Shown: positions 1 through 7,800 of the stretch, in pieces
How positions within the stretch are numbered: the first letter of the stretch is position 1
Layout of the letters: every line of letters begins with the position of its first letter
DNA from: Ligilactobacillus aviarius
GTDB taxonomy: Bacteria > Bacillota > Bacilli > Lactobacillales > Lactobacillaceae
DNA length: 64,000 nucleotides
NCBI RefSeq assembly: GCF_001654615.1
Contig: NZ_LWUD01000051.1
Location: 124,001 to 188,000, forward strand
Direction of reading: 5' to 3'
Notes under the pieces: model-generated
Databases searched by the model: none
Seen by the model: only the letters and a program-made list of their open reading frames with translations
Told to the model about the DNA's origin: nothing
Made by a program: the position numbers and the translations under genes

Positions 1-93
1 TAAACGTCAAATACTTCTCGTTGGATTATCAAAAATACAAATTTTCTGATAAAGGACTTTTATCCATAATCTGACATTTATTTTAATACAAAC
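1..93. other. Left edge, no gene recognised
   Basis: The stretch downstream of the RES-like gene is AT-rich and has only very short open frames in either direction. No convincing terminator hairpin is visible. Confidence 0.4.
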
Positions 94-927
94 TTATAAT
101 TTACTCTGTTTTTTAAGTTGTATATATCCGTTCAAAGTATCACCCTTAAATATGAAATCCGCATACTTATTAAATCCAATACTATTTTTGGTAGGATTTA
201 AAACTGACTGACTAGCCTTCATTTTTGTCGAAGCGTAAACTACTCCCAAACTATTACAATTGTTAATCATATCTCTATTAGATAACCAATTAGTTATCCA
301 ATAAAGTTTTTCTTTTATAGTTTCAGTTGCTTCCTTTGTAAGTATCTTGTTTTTAAAATATAACAATTGTTTAGCAATCTTTCGATCATCTTCTGTTACA
401 TTTTGCATACATACAATATTATCAAAATAACAATATAAAACCGGTATGTCGTTTACAACTTCATACTCATTCAAATAATTCTTCTGAAATTCAGGAACCT
501 CTCTTAAAGCTACTTTCTCATTGAAAGCAGTATATAACACTGGTTCCCCCTCTTCATTCATTCTTCCAAGATGGGAATTAAAATTGATTCCCTTATAATT
601 CTTGTCTTCTACAACCCTATACAATTTTGTTCCTTTTGAAATTACCTTTTTAAAAGGAGAACTTACTGAAAATCCCCCTTTTCCTTCTGAGTTCTGTAAA
701 TTAACAAAATTATAATATATATTTTGAAACATTTCTAAACATTCATCTTTTTCAGATACCTTTGTATTATAAAGTAAATCATTCACTTCATTTAATTGCT
801 TTGAACAATCCTTAGTTTTCTCTAGCATTTTCTTAGCTCGTTGCCCCTTAGAAATGTCTGTAGAAAAAGCTTCTCCAAAATGATTTTCCGTAAGTTCATT
901 GGTGTCCCATAATTCTAATTTTTCCAT
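94..927 (-). CDS. RES-domain protein, possible NAD-targeting toxin
   Basis: A 277-residue protein of which the central and C-terminal part resembles the RES domain, named for conserved Arg, Glu and Ser. Visible matches are LYRV (R104), LGRMNEEGEPVLYTA at 120-134, ALREV with E143, and a later VVYAS stretch near 228. RES proteins of the Xre-RES toxin-antitoxin type are related in fold to ADP-ribosyltransferases and deplete NAD+. The N-terminal 95 residues are not recognised. No Xre/DUF2384 antitoxin gene lies upstream; the next gene is an unrelated acyltransferase beyond a terminator. An antitoxin could lie left of the window, although the usual order is antitoxin first. The gene is AT-rich compared with the core genes. 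The domain call rests on motif reading by eye. Confidence 0.6.
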   Translation of the reverse strand: MEKLELWDTNELTENHFGEAFSTDISKGQRAKKMLEKTKDCSKQLNEVNDLLYNTKVSEKDECLEMFQNIYYNFVNLQNSEGKGGFSVSSPFKKVISKGTKLYRVVEDKNYKGINFNSHLGRMNEEGEPVLYTAFNEKVALREVPEFQKNYLNEYEVVNDIPVLYCYFDNIVCMQNVTEDDRKIAKQLLYFKNKILTKEATETIKEKLYWITNWLSNRDMINNCNSLGVVYASTKMKASQSVLNPTKNSIGFNKYADFIFKGDTLNGYIQLKKQSKL

Positions 928-1067
928 AAACTATTTCTCCATTCACGTTTATATATTTATAATTTTCTTAACAAAGAATATAAACCAATATTTAATTGTA
1001 TACCCATAAAACCATTCTTTAAATAGTGTTACACCTTTTACATTTAAGACTCTATTCATTAATATTC

Positions 1068-1101
1068 AAAAAAGGATGAAACACTTTTCAGTGCTCCATC
1101 C
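1068..1101 (-). terminator. Rho-independent terminator after the acyltransferase gene
   Basis: On the minus strand a 12-bp stem (GGATGGAGCACT against AGTGTTTCATCC) closes on a GAAA tetraloop and is followed by six T. It sits 9 nt beyond the acyltransferase stop codon. Confidence 0.9.
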
Positions 1102-1109
1102 CTTCACAA

Positions 1110-2216
1110 TTATTTACTTCTGCTGAATTTGCTAAAAATAAATGAGATCGCATTAAAAATCAAAATTCTGACGTAATCGATCAGAGAACAAATAATGAAA
1201 ATCAACGGACATACAATTACCGCTGTAACCAAATAATGTTTTACATTTGGAACCAATAAAGCTGGCATTTTGAGCCACTTCAGCCAAATCATTTGTTCCA
1301 TGATTGGGTTATCGTGGATCAGATAAACGCCAAACGTGGTTGCTGCAATTGTATTGATCAGTCGATTATGACCGAGATGCATATTCTTGAAAAGCAAAAT
1401 GATCCCGGTTGCCATTAAAACGATTGACGGACTAAATTGCCCTGCAATGTTGATGAAGCTATTGTGATAGAACTGTTGATTATGCGTCGTTGCTCCCATG
1501 TAATCATAGTAGAAGATTACGACCGCCATCAAAGCGGCACCGGAAATTGTCAAAAACGTTCCTAAAAGACATTCATGCTTTGTTCCGTAAAGTCGGATAT
1601 AACCACCAATAAGATAGTACAGAATAAAGACTACCAGCTGACCATACCAGCCATAACTTCCAAAGTTTGGAATAAGCGTTGGAACCAGCGTAAACGTGAT
1701 GGCAATAATGATAATCAGATTACGGTATTGCTGCCGGGTAATGTTATGTAATGCAACGTTGATGTACGGGTAAACTAAGTATAAAAGAATATACTCACTT
1801 ACGAACCAGCAACTGTTATAGAAAAGCGGTAAGAACGTTTGTTGAAGAACAATCGTACTCTTCGGATTTACCCACTTAAAGTGCACGGCAACAAAGTAAA
1901 TGATGATCGAGTAAAGGTAAACTTGAACGATCAACATCAAAATCTTTTTGAAAGACTTCTTGCCATTGATCGAAGAATTTACTAAGAAATAACCTGAAAT
2001 CATTACGAAAATTCCAACGGCAACCTTTCCGAGCGTTGCGACCATTTGCCCCGTAAATGTCGTTAACCAAACCTTAGTAGCAACTGGCGTCCAGCCACCA
2101 ATACTTGTATTGTTATTCAACAATCCATGAACAACCGAATGGTGGAAGATAATGAAAAGCATTGCGATAATTCTCAATAATTCAAAGTTCGAATTTCTCT
2201 CTTTCGTTGATCTCAC
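1110..2216 (-). CDS. Acyltransferase family 3 membrane protein
   Basis: A 368-residue integral membrane protein of the acyltransferase-3 (OafA/WecH/OatA-like) family. The N-terminus (NFELLRIIAMLFIIFHHSVVH) carries the family's first membrane helix with the conserved Arg and His, and about ten hydrophobic segments follow. Members move acyl groups, usually acetyl, onto envelope polysaccharides or peptidoglycan. No extracytoplasmic SGNH domain follows, so this is the membrane part alone. The start is GTG, preceded by AGAGGTG. A promoter with 17-bp spacing lies just upstream and a terminator just downstream, so it is a single-gene unit. The substrate is unknown; cell-wall polysaccharide or teichoic acid modification is an inference. 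Confidence 0.85.
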   Translation of the reverse strand: MRSTKERNSNFELLRIIAMLFIIFHHSVVHGLLNNNTSIGGWTPVATKVWLTTFTGQMVATLGKVAVGIFVMISGYFLVNSSINGKKSFKKILMLIVQVYLYSIIIYFVAVHFKWVNPKSTIVLQQTFLPLFYNSCWFVSEYILLYLVYPYINVALHNITRQQYRNLIIIIAITFTLVPTLIPNFGSYGWYGQLVVFILYYLIGGYIRLYGTKHECLLGTFLTISGAALMAVVIFYYDYMGATTHNQQFYHNSFINIAGQFSPSIVLMATGIILLFKNMHLGHNRLINTIAATTFGVYLIHDNPIMEQMIWLKWLKMPALLVPNVKHYLVTAVIVCPLIFIICSLIDYVRILIFNAISFIFSKFSRSK

Positions 2217-2250
2217 AATTACACCTCTAACTATTTATGTATCAGTTCTT

Positions 2251-2279
2251 AATTTAATGAAAGATTGACTAAAGGTCAA
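2251..2279 (-). promoter_or_regulatory. Promoter of the acyltransferase gene
   Basis: On the minus strand TTGACC (2274-2279) and TAAATT (2251-2256) are separated by 17 bp, about 35 bp upstream of the GTG start. Confidence 0.6.
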
Positions 2280-2304
2280 ATATTTTTAATAATTTTCCCC
2301 CACC

Positions 2305-2334
2305 AAAAAAGTGGAACACAGCATTGCGCTCCAC
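2305..2334 (-). terminator. Terminator after the exported protein gene
   Basis: A 10-bp stem (GTGGAGCGCA against TGTGTTCCAC) with loop ATGC is followed by TTTTTT on the minus strand. It separates the exported protein gene from the acyltransferase promoter. Confidence 0.85.
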
Positions 2335-2380
2335 CTTACAATCATTAATTTGATATTTTTATTTTATCCTTAATTCTTCA

Positions 2381-2398
2381 TAAATCAAGCTTGATTTA
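2381..2398. repeat. 18-bp perfect palindrome
   Basis: TAAATCAAGCTTGATTTA is a perfect palindrome in the 3' region of the exported protein gene, centred on a HindIII-like AAGCTT. Its function is unknown. It could be a protein-binding site, and it is followed by a T-run on the plus strand. Confidence 0.5.
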
Positions 2399-2430
2399 AA
2401 TTTTTTAGGGATATTTAAGGTTTTGTGGAA

Positions 2431-2949
2431 TTACCGCTTTTTCTTTATTGCATGCCGGTTCCTTTCAGGATCCTTAGAAGTTAAAATGCTGCTAATCCAA
2501 TCCTTAACCTTATCTGGCAAATTATTCCAAAATAAATCAGCTAAAATGGTATATAATCCAACAGTTAAAAAAAACAGGTTATATGCCCAATCAATCAACT
2601 GATTCAAAGCCGAATTTTGATTTTTACTATATATTCCGCTGCTTATATGATAATACGATGAACGGTGTCCATGCCAATCCTGCGGAATCAAATAATTAAA
2701 TGTATCTTTTACCCTTAATCCAAAAGATTGAATTCCATCATTATAACTTATTACTGAACCTTCACCATCATAAAAATGATCATGGCTAATTAGTGATAAA
2801 TCTGGCCCCACGGATATTAAATATTCATCAGCATGAAATTCGATGTGACCTCCTCCGCCATCATCATGAAAGCCTTTCGCAAAAGCAACCCTTGGCGTTA
2901 AAATCGTCAACAAAACAATTCCAATTACAATCCATTTATTCCTTTTCAA
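2431..2949 (-). CDS. Exported His-rich protein of unknown function
   Basis: A 172-residue protein that I do not recognise. The N-terminus is a clear signal peptide: KRNK, then a hydrophobic core to about residue 20, with likely cleavage after VAFA. The mature part starts with a Gly/His/Asp-rich stretch (HDDGGGGHIEFH) and contains more His clusters (SHDHF, DWHGHRSSYYH), which suggests metal binding but does not prove it. A membrane segment near 122-146 is followed by a basic tail, so the protein is probably anchored in the membrane. The start is TTG, chosen from AAAGGAG eight bases upstream. It has its own promoter and terminator, so it is not part of the neighbouring toxin-antitoxin operon. 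Confidence 0.65.
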   Translation of the reverse strand: MKRNKWIVIGIVLLTILTPRVAFAKGFHDDGGGGHIEFHADEYLISVGPDLSLISHDHFYDGEGSVISYNDGIQSFGLRVKDTFNYLIPQDWHGHRSSYYHISSGIYSKNQNSALNQLIDWAYNLFFLTVGLYTILADLFWNNLPDKVKDWISSILTSKDPERNRHAIKKKR

Positions 2950-3006
2950 TCACTTTAGCTCCTTTATAATTTCCCTAGATTTTTACATAGCCAGATAAGG
3001 ATAACA

Positions 3007-3035
3007 ATTATATATATAAAATTCAATATTCAAAA
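3007..3035 (-). promoter_or_regulatory. Possible promoter of the exported protein gene
   Basis: On the minus strand TATAAT (3007-3012) lies 17 bp from a weak TTTTGA (3030-3035). The -35 element overlaps the T-tract of the preceding terminator. Confidence 0.4.
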
Positions 3036-3063
3036 ATAGCCTGCAACATTAGGGTTACAGGCT
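3032..3063 (-). terminator. Terminator of the toxSAS-panA operon
   Basis: A 10-bp stem (AGCCTGTAAC against GTTGCAGGCT) with loop CCTAAT is followed by ATTTTT. It lies 24 nt beyond the stop of the MazE-like peptide and closes the three-gene unit. Confidence 0.85.
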
Positions 3064-3086
3064 AACATATCTATTTTTCCAAATCA

Positions 3087-3245
3087 TTAAAAAATTTCAC
3101 GTCCCTGTGGCATTCCCCAATTTACCATTCCAGGAACATCATGTTTTTTATAATACTTGTCAGGATCAAAGTCGTTAAATAATTCATCAATAACGTCATG
3201 TTCTTTTGGTTTCTCTAAAATGATCTCGTTCACTGTAATCGACAT
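3087..3245 (-). CDS. MazE-like antitoxin tail peptide, 52 aa
   Basis: A 52-residue acidic peptide whose C-terminal half (LFNDFDPDKYY, then VNWGMPQGREIF) resembles the toxin-binding tail of MazE/AbrB-type antitoxins, which typically end in a W-G-x-P-x-G-x-E-aromatic pattern. A full MazE is about 80 residues; the swapped-hairpin DNA-binding part is absent, with only a segment resembling its last strand (VNEIILEKP) left. The start at 3245 is set by GAGGAGGGA six bases upstream; an upstream in-frame ATG has no ribosome site and overlaps panA. It is third in the toxSAS-panA operon, 38 nt after panA. No MazF gene is nearby. It may be a degraded antitoxin, a solitary decoy, or a real third component. 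Confidence 0.6.
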   Translation of the reverse strand: MSITVNEIILEKPKEHDVIDELFNDFDPDKYYKKHDVPGMVNWGMPQGREIF

Positions 3246-3283
3246 ATTGTTCCCTCCTCGATTATTATTCAAGTGTATGTTGA

Positions 3284-4024
3284 TTATCGACACTCAAGTT
3301 GATGATATTTAATAATATCACTATCTAAAATTTGACTGTTTTGTCCCCTTTGATAGGCACGGTCCCAAGGTGTACCTTTCTGGTGAGTTAAATTATAATC
3401 TGAATTTTTGCCTTTATAATTCTTCCAAACTCGATCATAATAGTCTGAATACTTAGTAATATCTTCATCTACAAGCTTTATAATTTCCTCACTTTTACTT
3501 AAAAAAGGAACCTTCAACTCAAATGCGTTACTTTGCTTTAATTGATCTTTAAAGTATTTTTTAACTTGATACACTTCCGTATCAACCGGTCCATGATCAA
3601 AGGCTTTAAAATGTGACGTAAATAATGACGTTCCAAATCTTTCTAAAAAATCAGCGTAAATATAATAAAGTGTTTTTTGCAACGCAAAGTTCCCAATTTC
3701 TGGAACTCTTTGCTCAATATAACCCGCAACATCAAGGGCTGTTAAGTTGAGATTTGAATCAATTATCTTGATAAACTCATTAATGTCTTTCACTTGTTCT
3801 GCCTGCTTGAAATAAGGATCCAACTTCTTTACACTCTCAAAAGTTAAATCATCTGTTTTCAAAGTGTGAACTGTATATAATGCCTTTTCTGCATCGGAGG
3901 TCATATCTATAAGTTCTTGGTTTTTCTTACTAATTAATTCTGAATCAGATTCAGTAGCAGAAAAATCATATCCAAATTCTTTCCCATTATCAAAACGAGC
4001 AAATGCTATTAAATGAATATACAT
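3284..4024 (-). CDS. Panacea-domain antitoxin (PanA)
   Basis: A 246-residue protein. Residues about 94-225 match the Panacea (formerly DUF4065) domain: LTALDVAGYI, FALQKTLYYIYADFL, then FKAFDHGPVDTEVYQVKKY and the C-terminal THQKGTPWDRAY. Panacea proteins are antitoxins that neutralise many unrelated toxins, among them toxic small alarmone synthetases, usually by direct binding. The first 90 residues form an extra N-terminal region not recognised here, which may set specificity. The start at 4024 was chosen because an ideal AAAGGAGG lies 7 bases upstream. That site overlaps the stop codon of the synthetase gene, so the two are translationally coupled. The earlier in-frame ATG has no such site. 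Confidence 0.85.
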   Translation of the reverse strand: MYIHLIAFARFDNGKEFGYDFSATESDSELISKKNQELIDMTSDAEKALYTVHTLKTDDLTFESVKKLDPYFKQAEQVKDINEFIKIIDSNLNLTALDVAGYIEQRVPEIGNFALQKTLYYIYADFLERFGTSLFTSHFKAFDHGPVDTEVYQVKKYFKDQLKQSNAFELKVPFLSKSEEIIKLVDEDITKYSDYYDRVWKNYKGKNSDYNLTHQKGTPWDRAYQRGQNSQILDSDIIKYHQLECR

Positions 4025-4037
4025 AGTGTGGCCTCCT

Positions 4038-4643
4038 TTAATACATTCTTTTCTCTTTTTCGTGAATATCATGCGATTGAGTGTTCATTACTTTATCTTG
4101 AACATCCCAGATTTGTAATTCCCATGGAAAATACTTATTTTCTGCTTGAAAATAACAATGTACTGCTCTATAACTGCCGTTATTCTTTATATAGTACTTA
4201 AAATTATTATCCTTGGTACTTAAAGTATCAAATAATTCTTTTAATTCGTCAATATCATTGTTTACATTCGGAATAACAATTCTTGCTCCCCAGATATCAT
4301 TTAATGATTTTCCAATGTAAAAGGTTCCATGCTTTTTTTCAAGGTAATGATAGTGTTTTAGCTTAATATGAATACTATCTGATAATTTAATTCGAATTCT
4401 AAAATCATAGTTAATAATATAATTCATAAAGCACAAATCAAAATTTATACTCATTAATGTTTTTCGATACATTGGAAGCAGTTTAAACATGAAATAATTA
4501 TCTTTTAACGCTTTTCCAATTCCATACTTTTTTAAATTTTTTATTCTATTAATATCATTTGAACTATAAAATTCATCTGAAAATTCCAAATACTCTGATT
4601 CAATATCTTGAATCAATTGCAATAATAAAGTTTGATTAACCAT
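4038..4643 (-). CDS. Toxic small alarmone synthetase-like protein (toxSAS)
   Basis: A 201-residue single-domain RelA/SpoT-like synthetase without HD, TGS or ACT domains. Visible motifs in family order: RIRIKLSDSIHIKLKHY at 82-98 (nucleotide-binding basic stretch), LNDIWGARIVI at 114-124, KYYIKNNGSYRAVHCYF at 149-165 with the stacking Tyr158 and His162, WELQIWD at 174-180 with the E-x-Q pair, and SHDIHEKEK near the C-terminus. Proteins of this size beside a Panacea gene are usually toxins. Known ones make (p)ppApp or transfer pyrophosphate to the tRNA 3' CCA end, blocking growth. Which reaction this one performs cannot be read from the sequence. A housekeeping RelQ/RelP would not normally pair with PanA. 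The gene is very AT-rich, which suggests transfer. Confidence 0.82.
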   Translation of the reverse strand: MVNQTLLLQLIQDIESEYLEFSDEFYSSNDINRIKNLKKYGIGKALKDNYFMFKLLPMYRKTLMSINFDLCFMNYIINYDFRIRIKLSDSIHIKLKHYHYLEKKHGTFYIGKSLNDIWGARIVIPNVNNDIDELKELFDTLSTKDNNFKYYIKNNGSYRAVHCYFQAENKYFPWELQIWDVQDKVMNTQSHDIHEKEKRMY

Positions 4644-4684
4644 TAAAGCTTTATTCCTCTTGACACACCAAACTTGTTTGATTA

Positions 4685-4693
4685 ATTATATCA
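4685..4693 (-). promoter_or_regulatory. Extended -10 promoter of the toxSAS operon
   Basis: TGATATAAT on the minus strand is an extended -10 element (TGnTATAAT) about 42 nt upstream of the start codon; no good -35 is present. TTTGAT and ATCAAA, 13 bp apart, flank it as an inverted repeat, a possible operator for autoregulation. Confidence 0.55.
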
Positions 4694-4767
4694 TGATCAA
4701 AAGAATACATTCTATAGTTTTTTGTTCTTAATGTGCTCTTTTGCGTTACTTCAAACTTTCACTGTAT

Positions 4768-4804
4768 AAAAAACAAAAGCCTATGAACGTTAAATTCATA
4801 GACT
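4768..4804 (-). terminator. Terminator after polC
   Basis: A 10-bp stem (AGTCTATGAA against TTCATAGGCT) with a 7-nt loop is followed by a T-rich tract on the minus strand, 12 nt beyond the polC stop. Confidence 0.85.
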
Positions 4805-4815
4805 TTATTTTCTAT

Positions 4816-7800
4816 TTAAAACATATTATCAAACAAACTCAACTGGTTTTCATCCGGCAAATCATCGAGAACGTGTTGTTCGTTCATAAATTCAATGATC
4901 GATTGGGAAACCTTTCCACGCTTAGCTAAGTCTTCCTTTGAGAGGAAGGCTTTTTCTTCCCGCGCCGCGATGATTTGTTTAGCAACGTTCAATCCTAATC
5001 CTGGAATGGCTGAGAACGGTGCCAGCAAAGTCTTCCCGTCTTCCATGATCAACCAGTCAGAAGCATCCGACTTATTGATGTCGACCATCTTGAACTTGAA
5101 GCCGCGTTCGAGCATTTCGTTCGCAATTTCAAGCACCGTCAACAGGTTCTTTTCCTTCGTTGAGGCATCCATTCCCTTGTCGTTGATCTCCTTCATTGCA
5201 TTCTTAACGGCTTCTTTTCCATGAGCCATTGCGACCAGATCAAAGTCATCCGCCCGCACAGAGAAGTATGCAGCGTAGTAGATGATTGGGAAGTAAACCT
5301 TAAAGTACGCGATCCGCAATGCCATCAAAACGTAGGCTGCCGCGTGGGCCTTCGGGAACATGTACTTGATCTTCAAGCATGAACCAATGTACCAGTCAGG
5401 CACATCGGCTTCGCGCATTTCCTTTTGCCAATCATCCGGAATTCCGCGCCCTTTCCGCACATGTTCCATGATCTGGAATGACGTTTCTGAATTTACGCCG
5501 AAGTGGATCAGATCCATCATGATATCGTCACGACATCCGATGATTTCACTCATCTTCGCCGTGCCGTTTTCAATCAATTCTTCGGCGTTGCCTAACCAAA
5601 CATCTGTCCCGTGAGAAAGTCCTGAAATCTTCAGCAATTCCGCAAAGGTTGCGGGGTGCGTCTTTTCAAGCATTCCCCGAACAAACCGCGTTCCGAATTC
5701 AGGAACCCCTAACGTTCCGGTCTTCGATTGAATTTGTTCCGGCGTAACGCCTAAAACATCCGTTCCAGAGAACAGGGACATCACACCAGGATCATCAGTT
5801 GGAATCGACTTCGGATCAATTCCGGAAAGATCTTGCAGCATCCGAATCATCGTTGGATCATCATGCCCCAGGATATCAAGTTTCAAAATATTATCGTGAA
5901 TCGAGTGGAAATCAAAGTGAGTCGTCCGCCATGGAGCATTCAGATCGTCTGCCGGGTATTGGATCGGTGAAAAATCATAAATTTCCATGTCATCCGGAAC
6001 AACCAGAATTCCGGCCGGGTGCTGGCCAGTTGTCCGTTTAACGCCAGTTGCGCCCTTTGCTAAGCGGTCAACTTCAGCGCCGCGGAAGGTTTGTTCCGTA
6101 TCCCGTTCATATGCTTTAACATATCCGTACGCCGTCTTGTCAGCAACCGTCCCAATCGTTCCGGCCCGGTAAACATTATTTTCCCCGAACAGAACTTTCG
6201 TGTAGTTGTGCCCGATTGGCTGATAGTCCCCCGAGAAGTTCAAATCGATATCCGGAACCTTGTTTCCCATAAATCCAAGGAACGTTTCAAATGGAATTTC
6301 CTGCCCGTCCTTGATCAACGGCGTGCCGCATTCAGGACAGTCCTTATCCGGCAAATCGTATCCCGAACCGTATTCACCCTTTGTGAAGAATTCCGAATAC
6401 TTGCATTTTGGACACCGGTAATGCGGCGGCAATGGATTAACTTCGGTGATTCCGGTCATGGTAGCAACAAAACTTGAACCAACGGACCCCCGGGAACCGA
6501 CCAAGTACCCGTCTTTGTTTGACTTAAATACCAGTTTTTGGGCAATCAAGTAAATAACCGCAAACCCGTTCCCAATAATAGATTTCAATTCTTTATCCAG
6601 CCGCGCTTGAACCAATTTCGGCAACGGATCGCCATACCATTCATGCGCCTTGTTCATCGCTAATTCGCGGATTTGATCATTGGCACCCGGCATATTTGGC
6701 GTATACAATTTATCCTTAACTGGCGAAATCTCATCGCACATTGCCGCAATCTTGTTCGGATTATCGACAACGATTTCCTTGGCCGTATCTTCACCTAAGA
6801 AATCAAAGGCTTCAAGCATCTCATCCGTTGTGCGAAAATGGGCATCCGGCAACTTGCGCAACCGGTTCAACGGATTAGCCCCGCCTTGCGAGTGAATCAG
6901 AATCTTGCGGTAGATTGCATCTTCCTTGTTCATGAAGTGCACATCGCCCGTAGCTGCAATCGGAATATTCAATTCATGCGCTAACTTCACCATGTCAGCA
7001 ATAATTTCTTCAAGGTTGTGTTCATCTTTGACCAATTCCTGTTCGATCAACGGTGCATAAATGGCTTTCGGTTGGACTTCAAGGTAGTCGTAATCCTTGG
7101 CCTTTTCCTTCGCAACCCCGTAGCCCTTTTGCATCATCGCCGTAAAGACTTCACCGTCAGCGCATGCTGAACCAACAAGCAAGCCTTCACGGTATTTATC
7201 CAACACGGACCGCGGAATCCGCGCAACACGATAGAAGTACTTCGTCATTCCATCTGACATCAGCTTGAAAAGATTCTTCAACCCCGCCTGCGTTTGCGCC
7301 AGGATCGTTGCATGGAATGGATGTTCATGCTTATAAGCATCATTTTGCCCCATGTATTGATTGAACTGATCATGGAACCGGATGTCATACCGTTCTTCTG
7401 CGTCCTTCAACATTGCATAGTAAATATACCCGGTGGCTTCAGCATCGTAAATTGCCCGGTGGTGGTGTTCCAAGTTAACATCCAACTTCTTCGCCAAGGT
7501 ATTTAACCGGAATCCTTTCATTTCAGGGTACAGGAACCGCGCTAATGGTAACGTATCGATCCACGGTTCGCTGATCAACGGCAAGCCATGCCGCTCGTAA
7601 CCGGTATTCATAAAGTCAACGTCGAACGTTGCGTTATGCCCAACGATCACACAGCCCTTGCAGAAATCTTGGAACATCTTGAAGACTTCTTCTTCCGACT
7701 TAGATCCCCGAACCATATCGTCCGTAATACTGGTCAGATTGATCGTCGTTTCTGAAAGCGGGTGTCCCGGATCAATAAACTGTTCAAACTGATCGATGAC

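Noticed and set aside
1876-2070. 64-codon minus frame inside the acyltransferase gene
   Set aside because: Out-of-frame within a conserved membrane protein; no ribosome site.
3284-4072. Longer version of the Panacea gene starting at 4072
   Set aside because: The ideal ribosome site fits the start at 4024; the earlier ATG lies inside the synthetase gene without a site.
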